Positions 9,061-18,668 of a stretch of 64,000 nucleotides of DNA are shown piece by piece. Within the stretch, counting starts at the first letter, position 1. The number at the start of each line of letters is the position of its first letter. The notes beneath the pieces were generated by a model, which saw only the letters and a list, made by a program, of their open reading frames with translations, was not told the DNA's origin and did no database searches. Origin of the DNA: Methylobacterium tarhaniae (GTDB lineage: Bacteria; Pseudomonadota; Alphaproteobacteria; Rhizobiales; Beijerinckiaceae); assembly GCF_001043955.1 (NCBI RefSeq), contig NZ_LABZ01000037.1:1-64000 (forward strand). Direction: 5' to 3'. Both the position numbers and the translations under genes were made by a program.

Positions 9061-9326
9061 GTGGGGGTGAGCCGAAACGGCAGGCAAACCTGAAGAAGCA
9101 TGGCTTCGACTTGGCGGCTTTCGAGGAATATTTCAGCTTCGATCGGTTCATCACCCTCGATGCCGAACCGAGCAAGACGGGTCGAGCCCGGTTCAAGCTG
9201 ATCGGCTCTTGGTGCGATGAAGTCGTTGTCGTCGCGATCGTCTCTCCGCTCGGATCGGAGGCGATCGACATCGTCAGCGTCCGTCGCGCCTACAAGAACG
9301 AAAGAGCTCTCTATGCCAGTCACTAA
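9050..9326 (+). pseudogene. brnT: BrnT-type toxin, frameshifted at a G run
   Basis: BrnT is a RelE-like ribonuclease toxin of a type II toxin-antitoxin pair. From the ATG at 9050 the frame reads MRFMWG and then stops. The rest of the toxin (EPKRQANLKKHGF onward, through IDIVSVRRAYKNERALYASH) is in the next frame up to the stop at 9326. The switch falls in a GGGGG run (9063-9067); four Gs would restore one 91-residue reading of normal BrnT length. The KHG and SVRRA motifs are as expected. It is either inactivated, subject to slippage, or a sequencing error. It overlaps brnA by 14 bases. Confidence 0.78.
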
Positions 9327-9633
9327 GCACGCGCCCGGATATGTCCCAAATCCGCTCTACTCCCAGGAAGATTGGGATGAAATCTCCGACAATCCACCCC
9401 TGACGGACGAGGAGTTGGCTCGCGCCCGTCCCGGAACCGGGAACATGCCCCCCGAGATGGCGGCCGCCTTTACGAGCCGCGCCGGCCGGCCGAAAGCGGA
9501 CATGAAGCGCGTACCGATCTCGCTGCGGATCGACCCGGACGTTCTGGAGACCTTCAAGTCGACCGGACCCGGCTGGCAGACGCGCATGCACGATGTCCTG
9601 GCCGAGGCGGCGCGGAAGCTGAAGGCAGCCTGA
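9313..9633 (+). CDS. brnA: BrnA-type antitoxin
   Basis: BrnA neutralises BrnT and represses the operon. The 106-residue protein ends in the ribbon-helix-helix-like segment KRVPISLRIDPDVLETFKS followed by GPGWQTRMHDVLAEAARKL, the standard BrnA C-terminus. The N-terminal half contains DEELARARPG, a common antitoxin segment. The start is the ATG at 9313, overlapping the end of brnT. An intact antitoxin beside a frameshifted toxin is a common decay state. It ends 3 bp before the ccmB stop on the opposite strand. Confidence 0.87.
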   Translation: MPVTKHAPGYVPNPLYSQEDWDEISDNPPLTDEELARARPGTGNMPPEMAAAFTSRAGRPKADMKRVPISLRIDPDVLETFKSTGPGWQTRMHDVLAEAARKLKAA

Positions 9634-9636
9634 GCC

Positions 9637-10305
9637 CTACTCCCCCCACCGCAACGCCGCCGCCGCCGCCAGCGTCCCGACCACCCCGGCCGCCAAGCTG
9701 AGTGCTCCCAGGATCGCCAGCGGCGTCGCGAACGGCACGGTGCCGCCGAGTGCCGCATCCGCCGCCGAGACGCCGAAGATGAGGGTCGGCACCATCAGGG
9801 GCAGCACCACCACGGCGAGGATCAGGCCGCCGCGGCGGATCGAGGCGGTGAGCGCCGCGCCGACGGCGCCGATGAAGGTGAGCGCCGGGGTGCCGACGAG
9901 GAGCGTCAGGCTGGTCGCCGCCATGCCGGTGGGACTCAAGGCGACGAGAAGCCCGAACAGCGGCGTGGCGAGCGCCAGCGGCAGGCCGGTGGTGAGCCAA
10001 TGCGCCGTGACCTTGGCGAGCACCAGGAGTTCGAGCGGGGCGGGGGCGCCGGTGAGGAGATCGAGGGAGCCGTCCTCCTCGTCGGCCTGGAACAGCCGGT
10101 CGAGGCCGATCAAGGTCGCGAGCACGGCGGCGATCCACAGGATGCCGGGGCCGATCCGGGCGAGCAGGTTGAGATCGGGCCCGAGGCCGAACGGCACCAG
10201 GGCGACGATCATCAGGAAGAACACCAGGGACAGGGCGCCCGAGCCGCCGATGCGGCCGGCGAGCCGCAGGTCGCGGGCGACCACCGCCAGGAAGGCGCGG
10301 CCCAT
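9637..10305 (-). CDS. ccmB: Haem exporter membrane protein CcmB
   Basis: CcmB is the membrane subunit of the CcmAB ABC complex that releases holo-CcmE in cytochrome c maturation. The 222-residue protein has about six membrane helices. It contains LTGAPAPLELLVLAKVTAHW, and LFQADEEDGSLDLL near residue 70, both conserved in CcmB. Its ATG (10305) overlaps the ccmA stop as TGATG, so the two are coupled. Downstream on the same strand ccmC would be expected but is displaced by the 8290-9633 block. Confidence 0.92.
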   Translation of the reverse strand: MGRAFLAVVARDLRLAGRIGGSGALSLVFFLMIVALVPFGLGPDLNLLARIGPGILWIAAVLATLIGLDRLFQADEEDGSLDLLTGAPAPLELLVLAKVTAHWLTTGLPLALATPLFGLLVALSPTGMAATSLTLLVGTPALTFIGAVGAALTASIRRGGLILAVVVLPLMVPTLIFGVSAADAALGGTVPFATPLAILGALSLAAGVVGTLAAAAALRWGE

Positions 10306-10952
10306 CAGACACTCTCCGCGAAGGGATCGGCCGCGGTCTCGGCCCGGGCGGTGCGGAAGGCCTCCACGGACAGCTCCCGGGCGTTCTCCAGCCCGAGGGC
10401 CTGGTGGGTCGCGGCGATGACGAGGCCGCCCCCTGCCAGATGCCCCCGCATCAGCCCGGCGAGCGCGGCTTGCGAGGCGACGTCGAGGGCGGCGGTCGGC
10501 TCGTCGAGGAGCCAGAGCGGCCGGCGGCAGACGAGCAGCCGGGCGAGCGCCACCCGCCGGCGCTGGCCGGCCGAGAGATAGGCCACCGGCAGCCCCGCCG
10601 CGTGGGCGAGGCCGAGGCGGGCGAGCGCCGCACGGGGTTCGAGGTCGGCATCTCCCAGGAGGTCGCGGGCGAAGATCAGGTTCTCCTCAGCCGTGAGCGC
10701 CCCTTTCAGCCCGTCGCGATGGCCGACGACGTGGAGGCATTCGGGGATCGTGCGCTCCCCCACATCCTCGGCCGCGAGGCGCCCGGCCTCGGGCCGCAGC
10801 CGCCCGGCGAGGATCGCCAGCAGCGACGACTTGCCGGCCCCGTTGCGGCCGGTGACGGTCAGCGCCTCCCCGGCCTCCAGGGTGAAGGAGAGCCCGGCGA
10901 AGATGCGGCGGCCGGAGCGCCGGCAGGCGAGGTCCTCGGCGATCAGGCGCAA
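10305..10952 (-). CDS. ccmA: Haem exporter ATP-binding protein CcmA
   Basis: CcmA is the ATPase of the CcmAB complex. Walker A is GRNGAGKSS, the ABC signature is YLSAGQRRRVALARLL, and Walker B is LWLLDEPTAALD. The likely start is the TTG at 10952 (LRLIAEDLACRRSG), which gives 215 residues, the usual size. A GGAG about 11 bases upstream supports it. An open frame continues further upstream but has no family similarity. The gene is divergent from acnA over a 367-bp gap. Confidence 0.9.
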   Translation of the reverse strand: MRLIAEDLACRRSGRRIFAGLSFTLEAGEALTVTGRNGAGKSSLLAILAGRLRPEAGRLAAEDVGERTIPECLHVVGHRDGLKGALTAEENLIFARDLLGDADLEPRAALARLGLAHAAGLPVAYLSAGQRRRVALARLLVCRRPLWLLDEPTAALDVASQAALAGLMRGHLAGGGLVIAATHQALGLENARELSVEAFRTARAETAADPFAESV

Positions 10953-11319
10953 GGGCAGGGGGTCTCCGCGGGGTCCAGGGGCGATGCCCGCGTTTACGCT
11001 ATGCCTGCCCCGGCGAGAATGACCGAATCCGCGGCCACCAGACCCGTAGCGGCCAGTTTCGAAGTGTTCTATACGCATCCCCGGCTGCGCCGCGCGACCT
11101 TCAGAGGCGTCCAAACCGTCCTTCGCGCATCCCAGTCCGGGCACCCCCGGGGCGGCGCGCGCACCGTTCGATTCTCAGCCGGCAGGCGAGGACGGGCGGC
11201 AGACGGGCCCGTTCCTTGCGTCAAGCAGGACCGACCCCGCAGCGCATCCGGCCGAACACTTCGTAGTGGCGCAGGCGCTGCCTGTGCCGTGTTCGACAAC
11301 CCCTCGCGAGGACCACGCC
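10953..11319. other. Divergent intergenic region ccmA/acnA
   Basis: This 367-bp gap lies between the ccmA start (-) and the acnA start (+). It should hold both promoters. No gene, RNA or convincing repeat was seen. The open frames crossing it have no recognisable content. Confidence 0.6.
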
Positions 11320-14019
<2,700 letters not shown>

Positions 14020-14037
14020 GGCACCGGAACGGCCTCA

Positions 14038-14059
14038 CCCTCCGGGCATCCTCGGAGGG
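14038..14059 (+). terminator. acnA: Hairpin downstream of acnA
   Basis: CCCTCCG (14038-14044) pairs with CGGAGGG (14053-14059) around an 8-base loop, 19 bp after the acnA stop, followed by CGGGGTTTCGG. The T run is weak. Confidence 0.5.
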
Positions 14060-14091
14060 CGGGGTTTCGGAACACCGGGAGTCCTGACAGG

Positions 14092-14158
14092 CTCCCGGGA
14101 ACCGCCAGCATCATGGGGGCCTTTCCGGCGGGAAGGGCCCCCTTCCTGTTCTCGGGAG
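14092..14158 (+). promoter_or_regulatory. Nested inverted repeat covering the RBS of the next gene
   Basis: The outer arms CTCCCGGGAAC (14092-14102) and GTTCTCGGGAG (14148-14158) pair at 10 of 11 positions. Inside them GGGGGCCTTTCC (14115-14126) and GGAAGGGCCCCC (14131-14142) form a 12-bp stem with a GGCG loop and one G-T wobble. The GGGAG of the outer right arm is the only ribosome binding site for the ATG at 14166, so the fold would hide it. Confidence 0.55.
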
Positions 14159-14165
14159 ACGCGCG

Positions 14166-14471
14166 ATGAGCCCGGACGACAAGATCAACGGCCTGACCAC
14201 GCTCTCGGCCCGCCACGGCGAGATGATCGCCCGGCTCTCCGAGGCGCAGTCCGACGTCGCCGCCAAGCAGGTGGCGCTGCAGATGGCGGTGCGCTTCCTC
14301 GCCGGCATCCTGCGGGGGATCGATTCCGACCATTACCGCCACCAGCTCGGCGGCTTCCTGGCCATGCTGGAGGATGCCCTGACCCGCGAGGACCCGGATT
14401 CCGACCTCGCCCGGCGGGTGCTCGACACGGTCAAGGCGACCCTGGAGCCGGAGGAGGAGGAAGACGCCTGA
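14166..14471 (+). CDS. Small helical protein of unknown function
   Basis: This is a 101-residue, cytoplasmic, mostly helical protein that I do not recognise. It begins MSPDDKINGLTTLSARHGEM and ends with an acidic tail LEPEEEEDA. Two heptad-like stretches (residues about 15-45 and 55-90) suggest coiled-coil or helical bundle structure. The ribosome binding site GGGAG at 14154-14158 lies 7 bases from the ATG and inside a strong inverted repeat. The stop codon is followed at once by repeat copy B. Regular codon use supports a real gene. Confidence 0.6.
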   Translation: MSPDDKINGLTTLSARHGEMIARLSEAQSDVAAKQVALQMAVRFLAGILRGIDSDHYRHQLGGFLAMLEDALTREDPDSDLARRVLDTVKATLEPEEEEDA

Positions 14472-14642
14472 GACCGACGGTCGAAAGACAACGACCTTTG
14501 GCTCCGTTCTCGATTTTTGCCAAGGCTCTGGCTTAGCATCGACAATTCGAGATGAATCCATGGCACCGTGCGCAAGCATCTTGGGCCACGGGCGAGCATC
14601 TTGGGCCATGGGCAAGCATCTTGGGCCATTGGTACGACGCAC
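14472..14642 (+). repeat. Stop-linked dispersed repeat, copy B
   Basis: It begins immediately after the TGA at 14469-14471 with GACCGACGGTCG, then ACGACCTTTGG, CTCCGTTCTCGA, AGCATCGA and AATTCGAGATGAA. It ends with AGCATCTTGGGCC and GGTACGACG. The AGCATCTTGGGCC block, single in copy A, is present three times here in tandem with a 20-bp period (14572-14630). The closest relative is copy A, with matching blocks along nearly the whole length. Confidence 0.8.
14572..14630 (+). repeat. 20-bp tandem repeat inside copy B
   Basis: There are three units of about GCAAGCATCTTGGGCCATGG, with AGCATC starting at 14575, 14595 and 14615. Units differ at one to three bases. It is an expansion of a block found once in copies A and C. 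Confidence 0.85.
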
Positions 14643-14750
14643 GGCGTCCCGCGCGATCACGTGTGCGCGAGACGATTGGCCGGCATCTCGGGCATGGACC
14701 ATAACGGCCGGGGCGCCTCCGATCCTGGAGGCGCCGATCCGGAGTCGCCC

Positions 14751-15449
14751 ATGCCCCTTCTCAGGACGATGTCCCGCCTCAGGACGATCGCGGCTGCCAG
14801 CGTGACCCTCGCGGCCGGCATCGCGGCCGTCGGCACCGCCTGGGCCGCGCCGCAGGTCGAGCGCCTGCGCGGCACGATCGAGCGCGTCGAGGCGGACACC
14901 GTCACCATTCGCACCCGCGCCGGCACGGTGGAGGCCATCCGTCTCGGACCCGGCACCCGGGTGGCGCAGCTCGCTCCGGCGAGCCTCGATCAGGTCAAGG
15001 ATGGCAGCTTCATCGGCACCGCCGCCAAGGCCGGCGAGAAGCCCGGGGATCCGCCGGTCGCCCTGGAGGTGCTGATCTTCCCCGAGGCGATGCGCGGCAC
15101 CGGAGAGGGCCACTACCCTTGGGACCGGCTGCCCGACGGCGCCGGCCCGGTCGAGACCAGCATGACCAACGGCACGGTCAAGGTTCCCGAGGTCGAGACC
15201 AGCATGACGAACGGCACCGTCGCGGGCGGTTCCAGCGTCGGTGGCGGGCGCACCCTCACGGTCTCCTACAAGGGCCAGAGCCTCGCGGTCGCAGTGCGGC
15301 CGGGCACGCCGATCGTGATGCTGGAGCCGGCTGACCGGACGGTGCTGGTGCCGGGTGCCAAGGTCTTCGCCTCGGCGGTCCGGGACGGGGAGCGGCTCGA
15401 CGCGCGCAGCATCTCGGTCGGCAAGGACGGCCTGACGCCGCCGATGTAG
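14751..15449 (+). CDS. Exported protein of unknown function with internal duplication
   Basis: This is a 232-residue protein with a signal peptide (residues about 7-32, ending GTAWAAP). The mature part is mostly beta strand, with LRGTIERVEADTVTIRTRAG and a later LTVSYKGQSLAVAVRPGTP, a repeated small-barrel pattern like DUF5666-type domains. The centre has FPEAMRGTGEGHYPWD and then the sequence VETSMTNGTV twice within 30 residues. Similar exported proteins with a MRGTGEGH motif occur across Rhizobiales, but I know no function. The start is the ATG at 14751; an in-frame ATG at 14769 is possible. Confidence 0.65.
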   Translation: MPLLRTMSRLRTIAAASVTLAAGIAAVGTAWAAPQVERLRGTIERVEADTVTIRTRAGTVEAIRLGPGTRVAQLAPASLDQVKDGSFIGTAAKAGEKPGDPPVALEVLIFPEAMRGTGEGHYPWDRLPDGAGPVETSMTNGTVKVPEVETSMTNGTVAGGSSVGGGRTLTVSYKGQSLAVAVRPGTPIVMLEPADRTVLVPGAKVFASAVRDGERLDARSISVGKDGLTPPM

Positions 15450-15503
15450 GCGGGCCTTCGCCGCGCCCGGTCGGGCCGCGTGGCGTAGCAGGACATCGAA
15501 GGC

Positions 15504-15529
15504 GGCCCCGTGCGCCAGCGCACAGGGCC
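15504..15529. terminator. GC hairpin after the exported protein gene
   Basis: GGCCCCGTGCGC and GCGCACAGGGCC form a 12-position stem with one C-A mismatch, about 55 bp after the stop at 15449. The 15450-15720 gap otherwise shows nothing. Confidence 0.4.
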
Positions 15530-15720
15530 GTACTGGTTCCGGGGATGTGCCCGAAAATCGGGCGCAACTGCCCCCCCGGAAGCGCGTTGTTCATGTCGAG
15601 GCGGCGATCCGACGCGAATCGTCGCCCGCAAGTTCATCGACCCCGTGGGCGCCTTTCCGCGCCGCAAACCCGAACCCTCGTCTTGTCGGAGCCGGGAACC
15701 CCCGTTCCCGTAATCGTGCC

Positions 15721-15933
15721 ATGAAGCTGATCCCGAGCAATCACGCCGCGAGCTTCGGCCAGACGCATTCCAACGCGTCGTCGCTGGCCGATGCGCTGCT
15801 GCTCGCCAAGCTCGGGCACGATCTGCGGGCGATGTATACTGACGTGACCGACGAGCCGGTGCCACAGGAACTCGACGCCCTGGTCACCCAGCTGCATGCC
15901 GTGCTGGGGACCGATCCGGAGGGGCGCAGCTAG
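15721..15933 (+). CDS. NepR-like anti-sigma factor homologue
   Basis: This is a 70-residue protein. Its centre, LGHDLRAMYTDVTDEPVPQ followed by ELDALVTQLHAVL, matches the NepR core (LR-x-MY-x-DV-x-x-EPVP followed by a leucine helix). NepR proteins bind and inhibit the general stress sigma factor EcfG and are released by phosphorylated PhyR. Neither phyR nor ecfG is adjacent, so this would be an orphan paralogue. The N-terminal 30 residues are polar and variable, as in the family. The ATG at 15721 is the only sensible start. Family assignment is by motif; partner is unknown. Confidence 0.65.
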   Translation: MKLIPSNHAASFGQTHSNASSLADALLLAKLGHDLRAMYTDVTDEPVPQELDALVTQLHAVLGTDPEGRS

Positions 15934-16104
15934 ACCTTGCCCGGGACCGCCCCAGTCTCGACCTCTGCCCCCGAATGCGGCAGCGTGACTGTACCGCGGA
16001 AGTGACAAGCCGGGCGAACGGATTCGCGCGCGCGCGATCATGCCTTGAGTGCAGGCGAGAAACAGTGTGGGGTGCGCCTCCCGAGCCGCCAGCCCCCCAG
16101 CCTC

Positions 16105-17304
16105 ATGCCTTCGCTCTCCCGCACCCGCCTCGCCCTTCCGCTCGCCCTGGCCCTCGCGGTCTTCGGCGGCGCGCCCGGCGCGGGGGCCGCCACGCCGCCC
16201 GCCCAGCCGAAGGAGGGACCGGGCGGCCAAGCCTACATGGCCGCGAGCGTGGTGAAGCGGGTCCTGGGCCGGGCCGGCGCAGTGACCCTGGCCTATTACG
16301 GCAACGGCGCCGCCCCTGCCCAGGGACGGCCGGTGGCGGTTTTGCTGCATGCCTGGGGCGCCGTGAACCCGCAGGCCTACGGCGCCTGGATCGAGCACCT
16401 CGCGCGCTCCGGCTACCTCGTCCTGTTCCCGCGGTTCCAGGAGGTGGGCCGCACCCGGCCGGCGGATGCGAGCGGCCTCGCCGCGACCCTGATCAAGGAC
16501 GCCCTCGCGGAGCTCGCCGGCGACCAGGAGGCCAAGCCCGATACGAGCCGGGTGGCGCTGATCGGCCATCTCGCCGGGGTTCCCCTGGCGGCGAACCTCG
16601 CGGCCCATGCCAAGGAAACCGGCCTGCCGGTGCCGCGGCTGATCTTCGGCGCGATGCCGGGGGGCATCGCCCGGGACGACAAGTCCCGCGGCATCGCCCT
16701 GCACGACCTCAACGACATCGATCCGGCCACGCTGATCGTCACGGTGATCGGCGACCGGGACGCCCGCGCCGCCGACATCGCCGCCCGGCGCGTGATGCGG
16801 GATGCGAGCGCGGTGCCGACCGACCACAAGCTGATGGTCCGCGCACTCTCCGACGACCACGGCTTCCCGGCCCTCTCCGCCACCCTGGCCTCGCCCGCCG
16901 GCGGCAACCCGGCCTACGATATAGGCCAGCTGAAGCTGCCGACCCCGGACCCGAAGCAGAAGCCGGCCCCGTTCAAATGGTCGGCCGACATGACCCTCAC
17001 CGGCGAGCAGACCGTCCTCGTCGGCCAGATCAATGCCGCCGGCACCGACAGCCTCGACTATCTCGCCTTCTGGAAGACCTTCGACATGGCGGCGACGGCG
17101 GCGTTCTCGGGCCAGACCGCCTCGAGCCTGAAGAGCAACCCGCGTTTCATCGACATGGAGCGCTGGAGCGACGGCTGGCCGGTGCGGCGGCTCTCCGTCG
17201 AGACCCCGCGTCCGCCGGCCCCGCCCAAGCCGGTGGCACCGGGCGCCGCGCCGGCGGCTGCAAAGCCGGCTGCCAAGCCGGCGGCGTCCGGGCGGGTGCA
17301 GTGA
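16105..17304 (+). CDS. Exported alpha/beta-hydrolase-like protein with altered nucleophile elbow
   Basis: This is a 399-residue protein with a signal peptide (residues about 5-30, ending AGAAT). Residues about 60-270 follow the alpha/beta hydrolase fold: AVLLHAWGAVNPQAYGAWI, YLVLFPRFQEVGRT, and a late DDHGFPAL that could supply the histidine. The expected nucleophile elbow GxSxG reads GHLAG near residue 153, so the serine is replaced by leucine. The C-terminus is a low-complexity proline/alanine/lysine tail. It may be a non-catalytic or differently catalytic member. The role is unknown. Confidence 0.65.
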   Translation: MPSLSRTRLALPLALALAVFGGAPGAGAATPPAQPKEGPGGQAYMAASVVKRVLGRAGAVTLAYYGNGAAPAQGRPVAVLLHAWGAVNPQAYGAWIEHLARSGYLVLFPRFQEVGRTRPADASGLAATLIKDALAELAGDQEAKPDTSRVALIGHLAGVPLAANLAAHAKETGLPVPRLIFGAMPGGIARDDKSRGIALHDLNDIDPATLIVTVIGDRDARAADIAARRVMRDASAVPTDHKLMVRALSDDHGFPALSATLASPAGGNPAYDIGQLKLPTPDPKQKPAPFKWSADMTLTGEQTVLVGQINAAGTDSLDYLAFWKTFDMAATAAFSGQTASSLKSNPRFIDMERWSDGWPVRRLSVETPRPPAPPKPVAPGAAPAAAKPAAKPAASGRVQ

Positions 17305-17467
17305 TCGGCCAGGCGGGGCCGCGTGCCGGGGTGCCGCCTGCGGCCACGCTCCACCACCGTTGTACCGGGGCCACGCCTGGCGGCGAACCCGGGTGACGAC
17401 CAGCGTATGAATCCGGCGTTCGGATCGAAAAACCTCACGCCATAATCAATATAATCGGAGGAACCCC

Positions 17468-18073
17468 ATGAAGCTCTTCTACGCCAAGACCTCACCTTTC
17501 GTGCGCAAGGTTCTGGTCGTCGCCCACGAGCTCGGGATGTTCGAGCGGCTGGAGCTGCTGCCGGCGGCCGCCCACCCGATCAACCGCGACGCGAGCATCC
17601 GGGCGCAGAACCCCCTCGCGCAGGTGCCGACCCTGATCCTCGACGACGGCACGGTGCTCGCCGACAGCCGGGTGATCTGCGAATACCTCGACCATCTGGG
17701 GCAGGGCGGGTTCTTCCCGGCTCCCGGCCCGGCGCGCTGGGCGGCGCTCGCCGCGCAATCGACCGGTGACGGCTTGCTCGATGCGGCCTTGCTCTGCGTC
17801 TACGAGACCCGGGTGCGCCAGGAGAACGAGCGCTCGCCGGCATGGGTCGCCGGCCAGCGGGAGAAGATCGTGGATGCGCTGGCGCGGATCGAGGCGGCGG
17901 CGCCCGGCTTCGGCGAGCGGGTCGACATCGCCACGATCACGTATGGCTGCGCGCTCGGCTATCTCGACCTGCGCCTGCCCGACCTCGGCTGGCGCGAGCG
18001 CGCTCCGGCGGCGGCGGACTGGTATGCGCGCTTCGGGGAGCGTCCCTCGATGCAGGCGACGCGGCCGGAGTAA
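17468..18073 (+). CDS. Glutathione S-transferase family protein
   Basis: This is a 201-residue protein with an N-terminal thioredoxin-like domain (MKLFYAKTSPFVRKVLVVAH, NPLAQVPTLILDDGTVLADS with the cis-proline VPTL and the DS glutathione-binding pair) and an all-helical C-terminal domain. It would conjugate or reduce substrates with glutathione. The GGAGG at 17458-17462 is well placed for the ATG. The 40 bp upstream are unusually AT-rich for this window and may include the promoter. The TAA stop is followed at once by repeat copy C. Confidence 0.88.
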   Translation: MKLFYAKTSPFVRKVLVVAHELGMFERLELLPAAAHPINRDASIRAQNPLAQVPTLILDDGTVLADSRVICEYLDHLGQGGFFPAPGPARWAALAAQSTGDGLLDAALLCVYETRVRQENERSPAWVAGQREKIVDALARIEAAAPGFGERVDIATITYGCALGYLDLRLPDLGWRERAPAAADWYARFGERPSMQATRPE

Positions 18074-18203
18074 GACCAACGGTCGACAGGAAACGACCTT
18101 TGGTTCCGTTCTCGAACCGTCGTGAAGCCTGCAGCATGGCACCGACGGATCGGGATGCATCGACGGTCGATGCGTCAGAATCCCAGGCTGTCGGCGCACG
18201 GCG
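18074..18203 (+). repeat. Stop-linked dispersed repeat, copy C
   Basis: It starts directly after the TAA at 18071-18073 with GACCAACGGTCG. It then reads ACGACCTTTGGTTCCGTTCT and CGAACCGTCG, and further on GATGCGTCAGAATCCCAGGC. The first hairpin block is as in copy A (ACCAA/TTGGT and GGTCG/CGACC). The middle part is the most diverged of the four copies. The right boundary is approximate. Confidence 0.75.
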
Positions 18204-18342
18204 CCGCCGACCTGGCGCGACTCTTGCTCCGCTCGGGGCAGGCCGGCCTCGGGCAAGCCTGCTCAGGCTCCATGATCGCGCCTCGCTCCGCCGCCCGGCG
18301 GGACGGGGCGGTCGCGGCCTCGCCCGCGGGGGGTTCTCGCTC

Positions 18343-18549
18343 ATGAACGACTTCGTCGCACTCCTCCTCGCCGCCCTGGCCTTCTGCCTCGGCTACGGTG
18401 CGGCGGGTCTCGCCGTGCGGTTCGCCGTGCAGCTCGGGCTCGGCCACGCCCATCTGAGCGAGGGCAGCCTGGCTCAGGTCGCCCTTGCGCTGGCGGTGGG
18501 GCTGGCGACCTGGCGCTGGGCGAGGAGCCCCGGGCCCGCCCGGGCCTGA
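18343..18549 (+). CDS. Small two-helix membrane protein, hypothetical
   Basis: This is a possible 68-residue protein starting MNDFVALLLAALAFCLGYG. It has two hydrophobic segments (about residues 3-28 and 42-58) separated by GLGHAHLSEGS, and ends ARSPGPARA. A G-rich stretch lies about 10 bases before the ATG. I do not recognise a family. Size and hydrophobicity fit a small inner-membrane protein, but without a homologue it could be chance. Confidence 0.4.
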   Translation: MNDFVALLLAALAFCLGYGAAGLAVRFAVQLGLGHAHLSEGSLAQVALALAVGLATWRWARSPGPARA

Positions 18550-18668
18550 AGCCGCAGGGGAAGCCGCCTGCCTGATCCATGCGGGCGAATAATGGCGGCC
18601 CTGCTTCCCCGCCCGTTGCGCGGTCGGGGCATTTGTCGCGAGTCTCCTCCGAGCACGGAGGCCGGGCC

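Noticed and set aside
14572-14630. The tandem AGCATCTTGGGCC units as a CRISPR array
   Set aside because: Units are contiguous with a 20-bp period, there are no spacers, and no cas genes are nearby.
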